Origin: Shinisaurus crocodilurus
Taxonomy: Eukaryota; Chordata; Lepidosauria; Squamata; Shinisauridae
Assembly (NCBI GenBank): GCA_021292165.1
Contig: CM037876.1
Location: 285,546,521-285,610,520 of the forward strand
Direction of reading: 5' to 3'
Length of the DNA stretch: 64,000 nucleotides
Under the pieces are notes generated by a model. That model was given only the letters and a program-made list of their open reading frames with translations. It ran no database searches and was not told where the DNA came from. Every line of letters begins with the position of its first letter. The first letter of the stretch is position 1. The translations under genes and the position numbers were made by a program. Below, piece after piece: positions 1 to 28,000 of this stretch.

Positions 1-240
1 TGTCAAGCGGCTCGCTCATCAATGGGGTTGACCCATGATGGGTTGTCTTGTCTGGGTTTGGATAACACACGAACCCATCGTGGGTGAAACAGCCCCAACT
101 ACAAGCTACGGGTTGTCAGGGTGGCTTATAGCTCAAACTTAAGCCACCCTGACAAACCCATCACAGGTTTGCACTACACGCTAATCCACTGTGGCTTATA
201 AACCACTGTGGGTTGTCGAGTCATGCGAACCCAGTCATAG
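1..240. repeat. Foldback DNA repeat of the hAT-like 'acccatgatgggttg' family (cut by window start)
   Basis: The segment contains repeated inverted motifs such as acccatgatgggttg and aacccatcgtgggt and ends near gcgaacccagtcatag. Similar motifs recur at about 14.78-15.15, 22.54-22.70 and 48.73-48.86 kb. The 48.7 kb copy has a near 8 bp target duplication, which suggests a hAT-type non-autonomous element. The left edge is outside the window. It lies in a CPSF2 intron. Confidence 0.45.
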
Positions 241-510
241 AGATACAAAAAGTGTTGAGAAAACAATTTCATTGTTGAGATAAACCATTTTTGGTTCACA
301 TTGAGAAGCTACTTTTAAATGAGGCCAGGGACAGAAGTGAAGGGTGCCCATAGAAATCAAATGAGATATCTAAAGATTTTAATATAACTGGGACTGGGCA
401 CATATGTAACTGGAATTGGCCACCTCACATACCCACCCGCCTGCCCCCAAAGTCCAAATGGGAGGGCGACCCAAAACAGCCCAATGAAGACTAATGTCAG
501 TGGGCAATGT

Positions 511-668
511 CATAGAATCATAGAAAAGTAGAGTTGGAAGGGGCCTACAAGGCCATCGAGTCCAACCCCCTGCTCAATGCAGGAATCCAGGTCAAAGCAT
601 CTCTGACAGATGTCTGTCCAGCTGCACCTTGAATGCCTCCAGACTGGGAGAGCCCACCACCTCCCTAG
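511..668 (-). mobile_element. CR1 LINE 3'-end fragment
   Basis: Read on the minus strand this is the end of the CR1 ORF2 reading frame and its tail: a gagagcccactctgg-like stretch, then gggttggactcgatggcc, and finally ttctatgattctatg octamers. It closely matches the 3' end of the long CR1 at 18960-19131. It is a 5'-truncated copy of about 160 bp inside a CPSF2 intron. Confidence 0.85.
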
Positions 669-1302
669 GTGTCAATGCTGACTGATGGAGAAAAAAGAAA
701 ATGGGCCAGGGTAATGGAATGGAATGGCTGAAGCCCTGAATACAAACACTCCACATTGCAACATTGTGTTGCAGGGCCCCCCATTGTACTTCCCATTTTT
801 TTCTGAATCTTGGTACTTTTCAGGCCTGGAGCTTTCCGCAGGCTTGTGCTTTCCTTTGCCCTTCCTCCCATCTCTCATGTGCAGATTTCCCCCTCACATC
901 CTTTCTCCCCACTCCTTTCTCCCCAGAGATAACTGTGGTTTCCATTATGCATACAAACTCTGATTTAGGTTAACCTGGTCAGTATTAACACTAATCCAGA
1001 ACAGGGAAGAGGAGAAAGGAGTGGAAGAGCACATGACCCATTAATAGGAAACTGGGCGATGTTAAATCCATTCTGTGCCAGTATCAGGGTGGCTGCTGGT
1101 ATCTATAATGCAGTTGAGACATCACGGCAAATCATTGTTTGTGTTAACTATTGGTTTCTAATCCAAACGTGAGGCAAATGCCATGGTTTTGGAGCTGTTT
1201 GCTTTCATTTTCCATCAGCTGCAAATGCCAATCTTTAGATGCAGTGGCCTCTGGAGGCAGAATAATGGCCATCACTGTAGTTTGTCAATTCAAACATTAG
1301 AC

Positions 1303-1438
1303 CAGCTTTCCTCAACCTGGTACCCTCCAGATGTTTTGGAGCTCAACTTCCATTAGCACCAGCCAGTATGGCCAATGGTTAGGAATGCTAGGAGTTGCAG
1401 TCCAGAATATTTGGAAGGCACCAGGTGGTGAAAGGCTG
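1303..1438. mobile_element. hAT-type foldback MITE
   Basis: The ends are cagctttcctcaacctgg and, inverted, ccaggtggtgaaaggctg. The interior carries gttttggagctcaacttcc and its near complement ggagttgcagtcc. Flanking octamers cattagac (1295-1302) and acttagac (1439-1446) look like a degraded 8 bp target-site duplication. It belongs to the same family as the copies at 46.3 and 62.5 kb. Confidence 0.75.
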
Positions 1439-2232
1439 ACTTAGACCATAGTTAAATGTCCTTAACTGTGGTTTGGTGTGATGTGATATAGTTGAGCCTA
1501 TATTTTGCTCCACCACCACCCTCACAAAAATAGATGTTAAGTATTTTGGGAACTATCAAGGCTGTTGAAACTTATCTGCTTGCCTCCATTTGTACTATAG
1601 AATGGCAGGACTTAACTGCTTCATGGAATTTCTATACATTATAACGCAATATGCTAGCTTAGTTATACATATGTGTGATGTCAGTGATCGTGGACAGCCC
1701 ATGGGACATTTCTATGATGAGTAGTGTTATAACTGCAGTCTAGCTAATGTTCCACCTATTTACTGCAGCATGCAAGTCATTAGAATATTCAAAATATACT
1801 AGAAGCACATTTCTGAATGCTTTTGCAAGAGATGAATATTTTCTGTTCTGGTTGCACTTTTTTGTTGCATAAATAAGTGTCTTATGTTTAAATTCCTAAA
1901 AAACATTGCTGTGTAAGTTTCCTTAATTAAGTAGCTGTTAGCATACTAATGTGGGGAAAGGTCACTTTTCTTTAACTTCATGTCTTGGGGTCAATTGGTA
2001 GGCCTCTCGTCACTCCCTCACCAAAGAGGAAATGTTTGCTTGAATTAGACACTTCTTAAGCATTTTGTTAGTTCTGTATCCAGCAGCTTCCCAAGACCAT
2101 ATTTAACATGAAGCAAATATTAGCAAACCAGCCTTTCTCTCCCAAAAAAGAGGAGTGAGAAAACATATATGTTGGTTAACAAGGTTAGGATTACACTGTG
2201 TTTTGGTTTTGATGAATGGACCATAGTCACTA

Positions 2233-2390
2233 CAATAAAGTTTATTTATTTACAGTATGTTTATCTCAAACATCTGCCAAAAAGGCTTCTAGAACAGTTT
2301 ACAGATCAATAGTAAAACAAGCCCTTCAGGCTTACAGTCTAAAAGACAGAACACGAAAGGAAAAAGTGATGAGAAGGAGTGAGGAAAGTA
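2233..2390 (-). repeat. L2-type 3' tail fragment
   Basis: It begins on the plus strand with taaagtttatttatttacag, followed by a region also seen in shorter form at 3951-4110 (cttacagtctaaaagacag). This looks like the complement of a LINE/SINE 3' tail. It abuts the CORE-SINE at 2391. The class assignment is tentative. Confidence 0.4.
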
Positions 2391-2622
2391 TTTATTTATT
2401 ACATTTATACCCCGCCTTTTTTCCTACAAGGAACTCAAGGCGGCTTGCATAATCCTCCTCCTCTCCATTTTATCCTCACAACAACCCTGTGAAGTAGGTT
2501 AGGCTGAGAGGCAGTGACTGGCCCAAAGTCACCCAGTGAGTTTCATGGCTGAGCGGGGACTAGAACCCGGATCTCCCGAGTCCCAGTCCAACACTCTAAC
2601 CACTACGCCACACTGGCTCTCA
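2391..2622 (-). mobile_element. tRNA-headed CORE/MIR-type SINE with L2-like tail
   Basis: On the minus strand the order is a tRNA-like head (gtggttagagtgttggactg, then B-box-like gggttctagtccccg), a MIR/CORE-like body (gtgactttgggccagtcact and ctcacagggttgttgtgagg), and an L2-like end (gccgcc, then ggcggggtataaat and an aataaata run). Near-identical copies lie at 41733-41972 and 48065-48310, with partial copies elsewhere. Such SINEs use the L2 retrotransposition machinery through the shared tail. Confidence 0.85.
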
Positions 2623-2938
2623 CTGGGGTACCAGTTCTGAAAGTTACAATGTTCTTATATAGACCAGCTGGGATGGAAACAATTCAGGGAGAGAAGGAGC
2701 AAAAAGGAACTGATCTCTCAGTTAATGAACAATTTACTCTGAGTTGATGTAGAGCAGTTCTGTACACTTCAGTAGGGCCTCAGCAAATACTACAGTTGCT
2801 TTTGAAATGCAGTTTTAATGTGCTCTGCCTTTGGCAATAATTCCCGTGCTAATGACTTATTTTAACTGTCTTCAGATTAAGGTGGACTTTAGTAAACCTT
2901 ACATGTCTGTGTCTGAAATACTGTTCTTATTCTCTTAG

Positions 2939-19973
<17,035 letters not shown>

Positions 19974-20249
19974 AGGAGAACTGTAAATATGATACATTTG
20001 GACGTGTTTTATTTTTATGGGATCCTTTCAAAGCACACATTTATGAGGACAATTAGCAGCCAGTACCAAAGGTTTCCAGCAGAAGGATCCAGTGTTGGAA
20101 CGTAATTGGATATATTACAGATAAGGTAGCTCTATATAGATATCCTGTACATTTTGCCAGTTTTATTTTTCAGACTAATACAACATTTTTGTTAGAAAGT
20201 AACTGTTTTACAACATTTCACTTGCAGATATTTTTATGAGAACTGTTCT

Positions 20250-20368
20250 GGGTTGGATCCAGTCTGTGTTGCACTTAGTTCCCATTGAAATCAATGGACT
20301 TAAGTCATGATTAACTTGTCCCATTGATTTCACCTAAGTGCAGCTCACTTAGTCTGGATCCAGCCCAT
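20250..20368. mobile_element. Foldback MITE in CPSF2 3' flank
   Basis: gggttggatccagtctgtgt and, inverted, tagtctggatccagccc form the ends. cccattgaaatcaatgg and cccattgatttcacctaag form inner arms. It is about 119 bp. If the CPSF2 transcript extends beyond 20.25 kb this is part of its 3' UTR. Confidence 0.65.
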
Positions 20369-20429
20369 TAAAATTATGTTTAAAAATGGAAAATGTATAT
20401 ATGTTTAAGGTCAGTTTTCCTATTTTGCA

Positions 20430-20435
20430 ATTAAA
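20430..20435 (+). terminator. Possible CPSF2 poly(A) signal
   Basis: ATTAAA lies 457 bases past the CPSF2 stop, followed within 35 bases by a T/GT-rich stretch (ttgattttgtgagg). It is the first plausible signal variant I see downstream. A longer 3' UTR cannot be excluded, because the next sequence is transposon-derived. Confidence 0.3.
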
Positions 20436-20481
20436 ATAATTTCCTCCTGTCCTTGATTTTGTGAGGAATTATATATTACTC

Positions 20482-20489
20482 TTTTGGTG

Positions 20490-20520
<31 letters not shown>

Positions 20521-20685
20521 GTGATCACTCGTGACCGAGTAAGATTGTCTTCCAGGATAAAATTACAAAAAGAAAATTATAAAAGGAGGAAATTGTGTAG
20601 ACTCTAGCAATGGGTCCGTAAGTTACTGTGGAGGCCAATTCTAGATCCACACAGCTTCCCACAGTGAGGACACAGGTACGATAGA
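20482..20685 (-). mobile_element. RTE-type LINE 3' end
   Basis: On the minus strand it reads cctgtgtcctcactgtggga (the C2H2 finger codons), a stop after cgtaagtgg-like sequence, then cttactcggtcacgagtgat and a CTA/CCA triplet run. It matches the 3' end of the larger RTE at 41400-41583 base for base over most of its length. It is a strongly 5'-truncated copy just downstream of CPSF2. Confidence 0.85.
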
Positions 20686-21278
20686 TTGACAACTATTGAT
20701 AGTAGCTTTTTGTCCATCTGAAAATTAACATCCATCTGAAACTTGCAAGTATTCGCATACAGATGGATGTAGTAAATTACTTGGAAGTTATAAGAACATT
20801 TTGGTGATGCTTTAAATGTACCTTTCCTCAGTGTTTTGGATAAGCAATTCAGCCATTATTGTTACTAAACTGGATGGTAATACAAAACTAGAGATGCACA
20901 CACATGGATTAGTTATGAAATAGATATCAGGTGGGCAGCTGATGTAGATTGCTAGAACTCTACACAAGTTTGAGCTCTACCCCAGCGCAGATTTCAGGTT
21001 CAGTTCAAGAGTGTCTAATTGTGTAGCTCTTATAAATTATTGCTGCTGATCACAATATTATTCCATGGCTTTTATTTTAGTATCTCCCTGGAGGATAAAA
21101 TAACCACCCAGGTTTTAGTAATAATACCAGGTATATTTCCCATAAAATGATTTCATTGTTTTTACTTTTAATTCTGAATTCTTTGGTATTAATCATATGT
21201 CTGCTTTTTAAGAAAACTAAAGGAAGCAGATAATGGCATATAAGGAGCCCTAAAGGAACACACTTTTCATAACTACCC

Positions 21279-21472
21279 GTATTTTTCGCTCCATAAGACG
21301 CACCGGACCATAAGACGCACTTACCGTATGGTACCAAAAAAAATAATAATTTTTTTTTTAAAATCAGCTGTTCCACGGGGAATCAGCTGAGAGGCGGGGA
21401 TTCCCCGCCCTGCCCAGGAGTCCTCTGCTCTTCCGGACCAGCAGAGGAAAGTAAATAATAATAATAATAATA

Positions 21473-21511
<39 letters not shown>

Positions 21512-21725
21512 TTTAAAAAAAATTAAATCAGCTGTTCCGTGGGGAATCAACTCCCCGCCCTGCCCAGGAGTCCTCCGCTCTTCCGGACCAGCAGAGAAAA
21601 CTGGGAAAAATAATAATAATAAAATAAATTTTTTTTTTACTATATTCGCTCCATAGGACGCACAGACATTTCCACCTATTTTTTTGTGGGGGAAAAGTGT
21701 GTCTTATGGAGCGAAAAATACGGTA
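21279..21725. mobile_element. DNA MITE with 25 bp inverted ends and ATT microsatellite
   Basis: The ends are ccgtatttttcgctccataa and, inverted, ttatggagcgaaaaatacgg, each flanked by ta. The interior has two tandem copies of a ~75 bp block (aatcagctgttcc to ccggaccagcagag, at about 21362 and 21528) separated by an AAT/ATT microsatellite. It has no coding capacity. The TA flanks suggest a Tc/mariner-type duplication, but the family is not named here. Confidence 0.7.
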
Positions 21726-22004
21726 GGTGACCTTCTTGTTACCTCTTTAAAAAGCTGGAACAATGACTTTAAAGGACAACCATCACTGACATAATAGCAT
21801 GGATCAAAAGGCACTAATGGAAAGCCTCCACTAATGGAAAACCTCTTCCATTCACAGAAGGGTTGTTTCCAAAGCAATGGATGAGCATTGCATGAGAAAA
21901 CTGACCCCAAATCCGAAGATGTTCTTCCGTTTGCGCAAAGTCTGCAAAAACACTTTTCAATACCTTTTTACGGCCCACTAAAGTTTATATGCTGCAACTA
22001 ATAC

Positions 22005-22132
22005 AGCCTTTCCCAATCTGGCACCCTCCAGATGTGCTGGACTACAGCTTCTGTGATCTCCACTCAGCATGATCCAATGGATGGGATGATAGGAGTTGTA
22101 GTCCAACACACCTGGAGGGAAGCAGAATAGGA
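22005..22132. mobile_element. hAT-type foldback MITE
   Basis: The arms are cagatgtgctggactacagc and, inverted, gttgtagtccaacacacctg. The ends are cagcctttcccaatctggca and ggaaagctg. Same family as 62529-62649; no clear target duplication remains. Confidence 0.65.
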
Positions 22133-22534
22133 AAGCTGCTATAATGCAACTCCTGATTCACGATAGCAGTGCACTGCAAGAAGTCTTCCACCAGCATTAA
22201 TACATTTTCTAATTTTGCTCATGATTCTTTGAATCCAAGCCATAGAATTCTACATTTAATTATTCTCATTGAGTGGGGAAATGTGTTCATTTCATTTTTG
22301 TCATGTTTGATCTGGGTTGCCAGGTTAATATAGGACAGAACTGCTGAGTTTTTAAAAACTGGGTAGATGAGAAAATTTTGGCAGGTAATTTTTTTATATC
22401 AGTAATTGCAGCACTTTGGGCAGCGTTACTTTTGGCTGCTAAACTCCTCATTTCTGTTCAAACAGGAGCCTTTTTCCCATATCAGATTTTGCAATCCTGG
22501 AAGAATATACTGGTTTCTTTTCTGTGATACACGG

Positions 22535-22700
22535 TGACCCAGTTAGCAAATCATCGGTTAAATAACCCATGATTTATTGTGGGGTGCCATGGCTTGTTGT
22601 ATCATGCAAACCTGGGTGTCATGGATTATTCTAGGGTTATCCAAGGGTTCTTTAACCCTCAAATAACCCATGACATCCAGGTTTGCACAATGATTCAAGA
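22535..22700. repeat. Foldback repeat of the 'ataacccatg' family
   Basis: aaatcatcggttaaataacc and catgatttattg are followed by inverted partners tttaaccctcaaataaccc and atgacatccaggtttgcac. It is related to 14775-15150. Confidence 0.4.
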
Positions 22701-23065
22701 ATTTTCTGACAACTTAAAACTAATCTCAACAGTAGGGATCAGTGAAATTTTCTGTTCACATCTTTCTAGTAATAAACTGGGGCCTGCCTAACTAAAGAAG
22801 CAAGACAAAATATATGGAATAAAGGTTCAGACACCTAGGGTACAAGTGCCATCAGCTCTGTGCTTGTGTGTATGAGTTTATTGAGCACAGCATTGTAGCT
22901 TTAAAAAAGACTTGAAACAAAATGTCAAGTTCATGAGGAGGTCTTTTGGTATAGATATAACTGGTCTCCCTTAAACTGCAGTTAAAGACAGCAAGAACAG
23001 GCAAAATTGTGTGTTCCTGAGTGGAGTGAAATCCCGACACATGCTTCCTCCACAGCCAAGACTTA

Positions 23066-23216
23066 GAATCATAGAAAAGTAGAGTTGGAAGGTGCCTGTA
23101 AGACCATCAAGTCCAACCCCATGCTCAGTGCAGGAATCCAGGTCAAAGCATCCCTGACAGATGGCTGTCCAGCTTCACCTTGATTGCCTCCAGAGTGGGA
23201 GAGCCCACTACCTCCC
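23066..23216 (-). mobile_element. CR1 3'-end fragment
   Basis: It is the complement of the CR1 tail (catagaaaagtagagttgga, gtccaaccccatgctcagtg, gagagcccactacctccct). It directly abuts a CORE-SINE fragment at 23217. Confidence 0.85.
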
Positions 23217-23332
23217 TATTTATTATTTGTTATATTTATACCCCACCTTTTTTCCTGCAAGGAACCCAAGCCGTCTTACATAATCCTCTTCCTCCTCCAT
23301 TTTATCCTCACAACAACCCTGTGAGGTAGGTT
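23217..23332 (-). mobile_element. CORE-SINE 3' half
   Basis: On the plus strand it reads tatttattatttgttatatt, taccccaccttttttcctgc, and ctcacaaca...ctgtgaggtag. It is the 3' half of the SINE seen whole at 41733-41972. The tRNA-like head is absent. Confidence 0.8.
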
Positions 23333-23730
23333 AGGATTACCCTAGGTAGGTTACCCTAGGTAATTGGTTCCATTGTCTTATTGCTCTAAACTTAACCAGG
23401 TTCCCTTGATAACCTGGATTGTTAATCAGCTTTACACTCAGGTTAAGCAACCTGTTTAGTCTTAGCTGCTGTTAAATTGGTGCCCATGGATTCTTCAGTT
23501 GCAGTTGCAATAAAAGGGGAGAATTCACTCTGGGAAAGGGACTGACTTTGGGGAAGGAGTGTACAATTTTGCAGTCCACTCCCAATCTCTTAAGGATGGT
23601 TAAGAGAGGCCCAGTGTTATGTCTGTCTCCTAGCTTTACCTTGCATTCAAATTCCATGTATTCTCCAGTATGCACATATATTTATCATGTGAATGGGCTT
23701 CCTCATTAACTTCAGTGTTGGGAGACAGGT

Positions 23731-25260
23731 TTTTTTTGTAATTACATTTTATTTGCAATTATAGCAAAACAAAAGGGGGAAAAACAACACCACCAACAGA
23801 AGGAGCATAACCAATAAAATCATATCCATTCACAGTAACTATTCACAACACCATTAATTGGGGGGGGGGGGGGGGGCGGAGAGAAAAGATTTGACACTTC
23901 TGTTTTAAATATATACCTTAATTTAAGCAGTCCTTATATCTAAGCATCCAGATGAAATTGACGACTATAGGATATATGTTCAAATGCAACAAGAAGAGTA
24001 AAATCTTCAGTCCATTGAATGATAGGTGGTGGGTGTTTACGCGTCCAGACTTGAAGTATGTCTCCTTGCAACTGTTAGGACTCTCAAAGTCCAGTTTTTC
24101 TGTCCCATCTGTTAATCCCCACAGTACAAGAATATAATTTAAAAGTGCATGAACATCCACAATTATCACAGATTTTTCAAGAACAAAATTTATGCTGGCA
24201 GTAACTTCCAACCAGAAAGAAGCCACTGCAGGGCCCACATCATGCCTCAGCAATGCAGTGTCCACCAATGCCAGCATCTAGCAGAGCTAGCCATCTTAGC
24301 CAGCCTCTTTGATGTCCAATATACACAAAACATCAATTTTTGTTGAATCAGCTACAATTTTACATCTACAGAAATAGTACATATGGAAGCTAAGTCAGCT
24401 TTCCATTTATTAGGCTGTATAGAGTATTCCAATTCCCTGTTCCATTCCTCTCTAACATACTGAACATTCACTTTATAAACAGCTATTGTAGGCTTAGCTT
24501 TCTGTAAGATCCAGTTAACTCCTCCAGCAATATAGGAGGTGCTGAAGCACTCATAGCTGAAGGCCCATATATGGACACCAAAAGGTGCTGTAACTGAATA
24601 TATTGCCACTCAGCCTAGATGATAAGTGATATCAGCCACAATACTGAAAATGGTAAGAATTCATTGTCCGATCCTATTAACTGATCTAAGTAAATTCTAC
24701 TATCAACCCAATTTCTTCACAAAAAAGGCTGTTTCTCTATTTTCAGATCAGGATTCCCCCATAAAGTTAATTTAGCATGAGAATATGGATCAATGCAGCT
24801 GACGAGACATTATATGCCATGTCTTCCTAGCCGCTGAAATTGCAGGTGGAGCCATTCCTTTCTTTTTAGTTGCCTAGATCCTAATGCTATCCAGCCAAAA
24901 AGAGGTGTCAAATAATTGGCTCCAGAACAACCCATGAAGGAGTATTAAAGGAAAAATAAATCTTCCAGTCATTGGTATGAGATAACAGATAAGCCTTATG
25001 ATATAAACTAAGATGTGGAAAATTAAATTCTCCATCCCTGATTGGCAACTGCATCCTCTTAAGTGAAAACTGTGGAAGCGAACCCTGGGGGACAGTTTTG
25101 TATATGCAACGAAGAGAACATGTAAGCATGGAATTTCCCCTGTAGCCCTTGCACCCACATCACAGCTTATGCATGTATAAATAGCCCATGGATGGGTCCG
25201 ATTCTCCTCAACTCTGCAGGTAAATTTGATTTTATATATCAGCAATTGTACATAAAACAT
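23731..25260 (-). mobile_element. Decayed L1-like LINE, 3' part of ORF2 and tail
   Basis: On the minus strand a T-rich 3' UTR ends in an A run (plus-strand tttttttt at 23731), preceded by remnants resembling an L1 ORF2 C-terminus. Examples are alternate-frame Trp/His-rich segments around 24190-24330 and LEVTASINFVLEKS at 24205-24250. Frames are broken many times, with pieces at 23918-24277, 24352-24609 and 24874-25260. A run of 17 G at about 23860-23876 lies in the 3' UTR. L1 is the best fit, but the copy is too degraded to be certain. Confidence 0.5.
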
Positions 25261-26774
25261 TAGATGTTAGCATACTCCTTTGGGTCTCTGGTCCAGCTTT
25301 CTTGTAATACTGCTGAATTGCGGTAGACAGTTACGGGGAAAACTATGCACACTATTGTTGCCTTGTTCCAATCCCCAAGAGATTGATTTATACTGAAATG
25401 TTAGGTTTTAAAGATTTGTCAGAACTAGCAGAACCAGTGGGAGCATTTCAAAATAAACATGTATTAAGGAAGAAAATAAGACAGTACTGAACACTAGCGT
25501 CATCCTTTGCAACTGGATGCAATCCTTTGCAATATAGTCATCTACTACTTTTGCAGCAAACTTTTACTGCTTTCAGACACTTGCTGGTTCATTTGGAAAA
25601 ACCAAGCAAATAGATACCCCACTGGGCCCTAAAATAATTGTTACACGAAGTTCTTTACTGGTCTCGTAGAACTGTTTCTGTAGTTCATGTGACTCTTTGA
25701 TAAGGTTTTGCAGAGGTGTATTATCCACTTGACAAAGGGAACTAGTTTTCCTTGGCAGAATATTTTGAAGGTCAAACTATATAGTTTAGCAGCTTGCCAT
25801 TATGGTTTTTAAAAATAAGTGTCGAGAAGTTCAGTTAGTTTAGCTTAATTATTGCTTTCTGTAAAACACAAAGAGCTTAAAAAGTACACACAAAGCCCTT
25901 AGATGTGCAAGAGTGTGGAACGTTGAACTCCTAAGACCAATCTACACAAGGGTTTTCCTCCATTATTGCAGCATTTGGCTCAGCACATGACACACTCACC
26001 ATCCCACTGTTCTCACACTATTTCTGCCTTTCTGTGTGGTATTTTTCAGACCACCTTTATGACTTTTAAAAATGTATTGCTATTTGCTGAGCAGTATTGA
26101 TTTAGTGTGTACTAACTGTATGGTATCGTAACTCGTACTGGTTGCAGTAACTTCAAAGCCACAGAGCCAGTTTTGCTTTCCCCCCCCTTTGCCTTGGACC
26201 TTGGGTAGAAGGACGGGATTTGCAGGCAGGAATTTATGGCTAGCCTCCATTTGTTCTCCTTGACAACAAGGGTGGTTGCTCAGCATTATTGGGTGGGTGG
26301 GGATAGCATAATATTCGATGCACACCTGCACAGCTGTGAATAACCATGCAAACTTCTTATTTAAAAACCCACATTTAAAATGAGCAGCTGTGAATGCATT
26401 TACTGAACTTTTTTTTTTTTTTAAGTTAACTGAGATGGCCCATGTGACCTCCCACTTCTCCCGCAATTGCTGCACTATACTGGGGCTTTTGTCATGTGCT
26501 CCCAGTATAAATACAAATGATAAAGCATACATGACCTTTCAAACTCCTTTTACTTCTGCAATTACAGCACTGTGTATTGGTATGTGGCACTTAATCACAT
26601 TATAACCACAGGGGACACTGTGCTGTAGTCATTAACTTGTGACTGCAGAGCAGCAATTGCGTGTGAAAAAATACTGGCACATCAGAATCAAATGGGGCTC
26701 CAGTGTAGACTCTGTCTTAGTCAACAAGAGAAACATCACAATAATTAAGGTTCATTCATGAAGATCACACCACA
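25261..26774. other. Intergenic stretch without recognised gene
   Basis: No open frame with recognisable protein is present. A loosely palindromic segment at about 25940-26640 (including tgcagcatttggctcagcac and gcagcaattgcgtgtg) may be an old foldback DNA repeat, but I cannot define its ends. Confidence 0.4.
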
Positions 26775-26884
26775 GGTGATGCTGTGGATGTGCTAATTCA
26801 GTGCCTGGCTGCGACAATGGACTGGATGAGGGCTAATAAACAAGCTCAATCCAGACAAGACTGAGGTGCTGCTGGTGGTGGTTC
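26775..26884 (+). mobile_element. Old L2, left part (split by the DIRS element)
   Basis: cagtgcctggctgcgacaat, ggactggatgagggctaata and acaagactgaggtgctgctg match the L2 ORF2 segment encoding KCLESVAGWMGRN and LNPDKTEVLL in the 30.4 kb copy. The rest of that reading resumes at 36968. The age is greater than the nested L2 (many substitutions). Confidence 0.8.
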
Positions 26885-27060
26885 TTCTTCTTCGTGGTCT
26901 CTGTGCTTCACACACATATGGGTTCTCTGCGCCTGCGCTGAGATCGATCGGAAACTTCTTTAACTGAGATGAGCCGGGCGGGAGCCCCTCCCCCTCGCGC
27001 GTGCTCCTTAGCACGGCTCCCGCCCGTCTCCTCAGTTCCTCTTCGACCGCCTTTGCGACC
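26885..27060 (+). repeat. DIRS left inverted terminal repeat
   Basis: From cacacatatgggttctctgc inward to about ctcctcagttcc and the following gaccgcct it is the reverse complement of 36770-36926 with few mismatches. It holds a GC-rich internal hairpin: gggcgggagcc at 26976-26986 against ggctcccgccc at 27015-27025. The outermost ~25 bases (ttcttcttcgtggtctctg) differ by small gaps from the right end. Confidence 0.9.
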
Positions 27061-27306
27061 AGTCAATAGGTTCTTCTTCTCTTCACTCTCGAGTTTTCAA
27101 GCTGAGTTTGTTAGTCTTTCTATTAATCTTAAAAACTTTTTTCTCTTCATAAGCTTTCTATTTCTTGATTCTCTTTCGGACTATACTTTCATTTTCCAAA
27201 AAAAAAAAAATCTTCAAAAGAATCCTACCTAAAACCTTCTCTCCCCCGTTCTTGTCCTAGTTACTGTATTATTCTCTATTTTCTCTCCTAATCTAATTTC
27301 TAACTA

Positions 27307-27617
27307 TGCCTCTCAAGGCACCATTTAGAAAATGTCAGCGGTGTGGGACTAAAATCCCCCCCCGCTGACAATCACTTACTCTGCCTGCTGTGTCTCGGAC
27401 AGGGACACGTCGAGTCCTGCAAGCATTGTCAGGCCTTCACTAAACAGGCCAGAAAAGCCCGCCAAACCAAATTGAGGGCCCTTTTGTGGGAGCAATCCCT
27501 GTTAGCAAAAGGCCCTACTCCAGAGGAACGGCCTGGGGGATCCCAGCCGGCCAAGAAGCCATTAACGGACACGCTAACGGCTAAAAAACTGGCGAAGAAG
27601 GCTCGCAAGGATAAGGC
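27307..27617 (+). pseudogene. DIRS gag, N-terminal segment (before L2 insertion)
   Basis: The likely start is ATG at 27307 (MPLKAPFRKCQRCG). A C-x2-C pair there and LCLLCLGQGHVESCKHC after it look like a zinc-binding module. A run of eight C at 27356-27363 puts the two halves in different frames, and the downstream frame continues as QAFTKQARKARQTKLRALLW to TAKKLAKKARKDK. The frame then runs into the nested L2 at 27618. DIRS Gag function is poorly known; a nucleic-acid-binding role is inferred from the Cys pairs and basic residues. Confidence 0.75.
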
Positions 27618-28000
27618 TGCTGCTGCTGCTGCCGCCGCCTGTGCGAGGCCAGCCCACCCCACCGCACCTGTGGGACTGCCGCCTGCCCCCTGCAGGCCCG
27701 GGCTCAGCCGGGAGCCGCCTTGCCCCACCTGCAGCTGCTTGGAAGGGGCCTATAAAGACCAGGCCACAGCTGACCCGGGCATCTCCTCACCACCACTGCC
27801 GGGGAGAAGAGCAAGCCAGGCAGGTGGGTCCAGCTCTGCTGCTGCTGCTGCTGCTGCTGCCGCCGCCTGTGCGAGGCCAGCCCACCCCACCGCACCTGTG
27901 GGACTGCCGCCTGCCCCCTGCAGGCCCGGGCTCAGCCGGGAGCCGCCTTGCCCCACCTGCAGCTGCTTGGAAGGGGCCTATAAAGACCAGGCCCCAGCGG
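27618..28000 (+). repeat. Tandem 5' monomers of the nested L2
   Basis: A ~229 bp unit (GCT repeat, then gccgccgcctgtgcgaggcc to gcctataaagaccaggcc) is present once in full and again in part. The second copy starts at about 27847 and stays similar to about 27993. Tandem promoter monomers at LINE 5' ends are known in L1 and some other LINEs; that this is a promoter array is inference. Confidence 0.75.

Noticed and set aside
724..973. Short plus-strand frames near 0.7-1.0 kb
   Set aside because: Intronic, without splice context or recognisable protein; chance frames in C/T-rich sequence.
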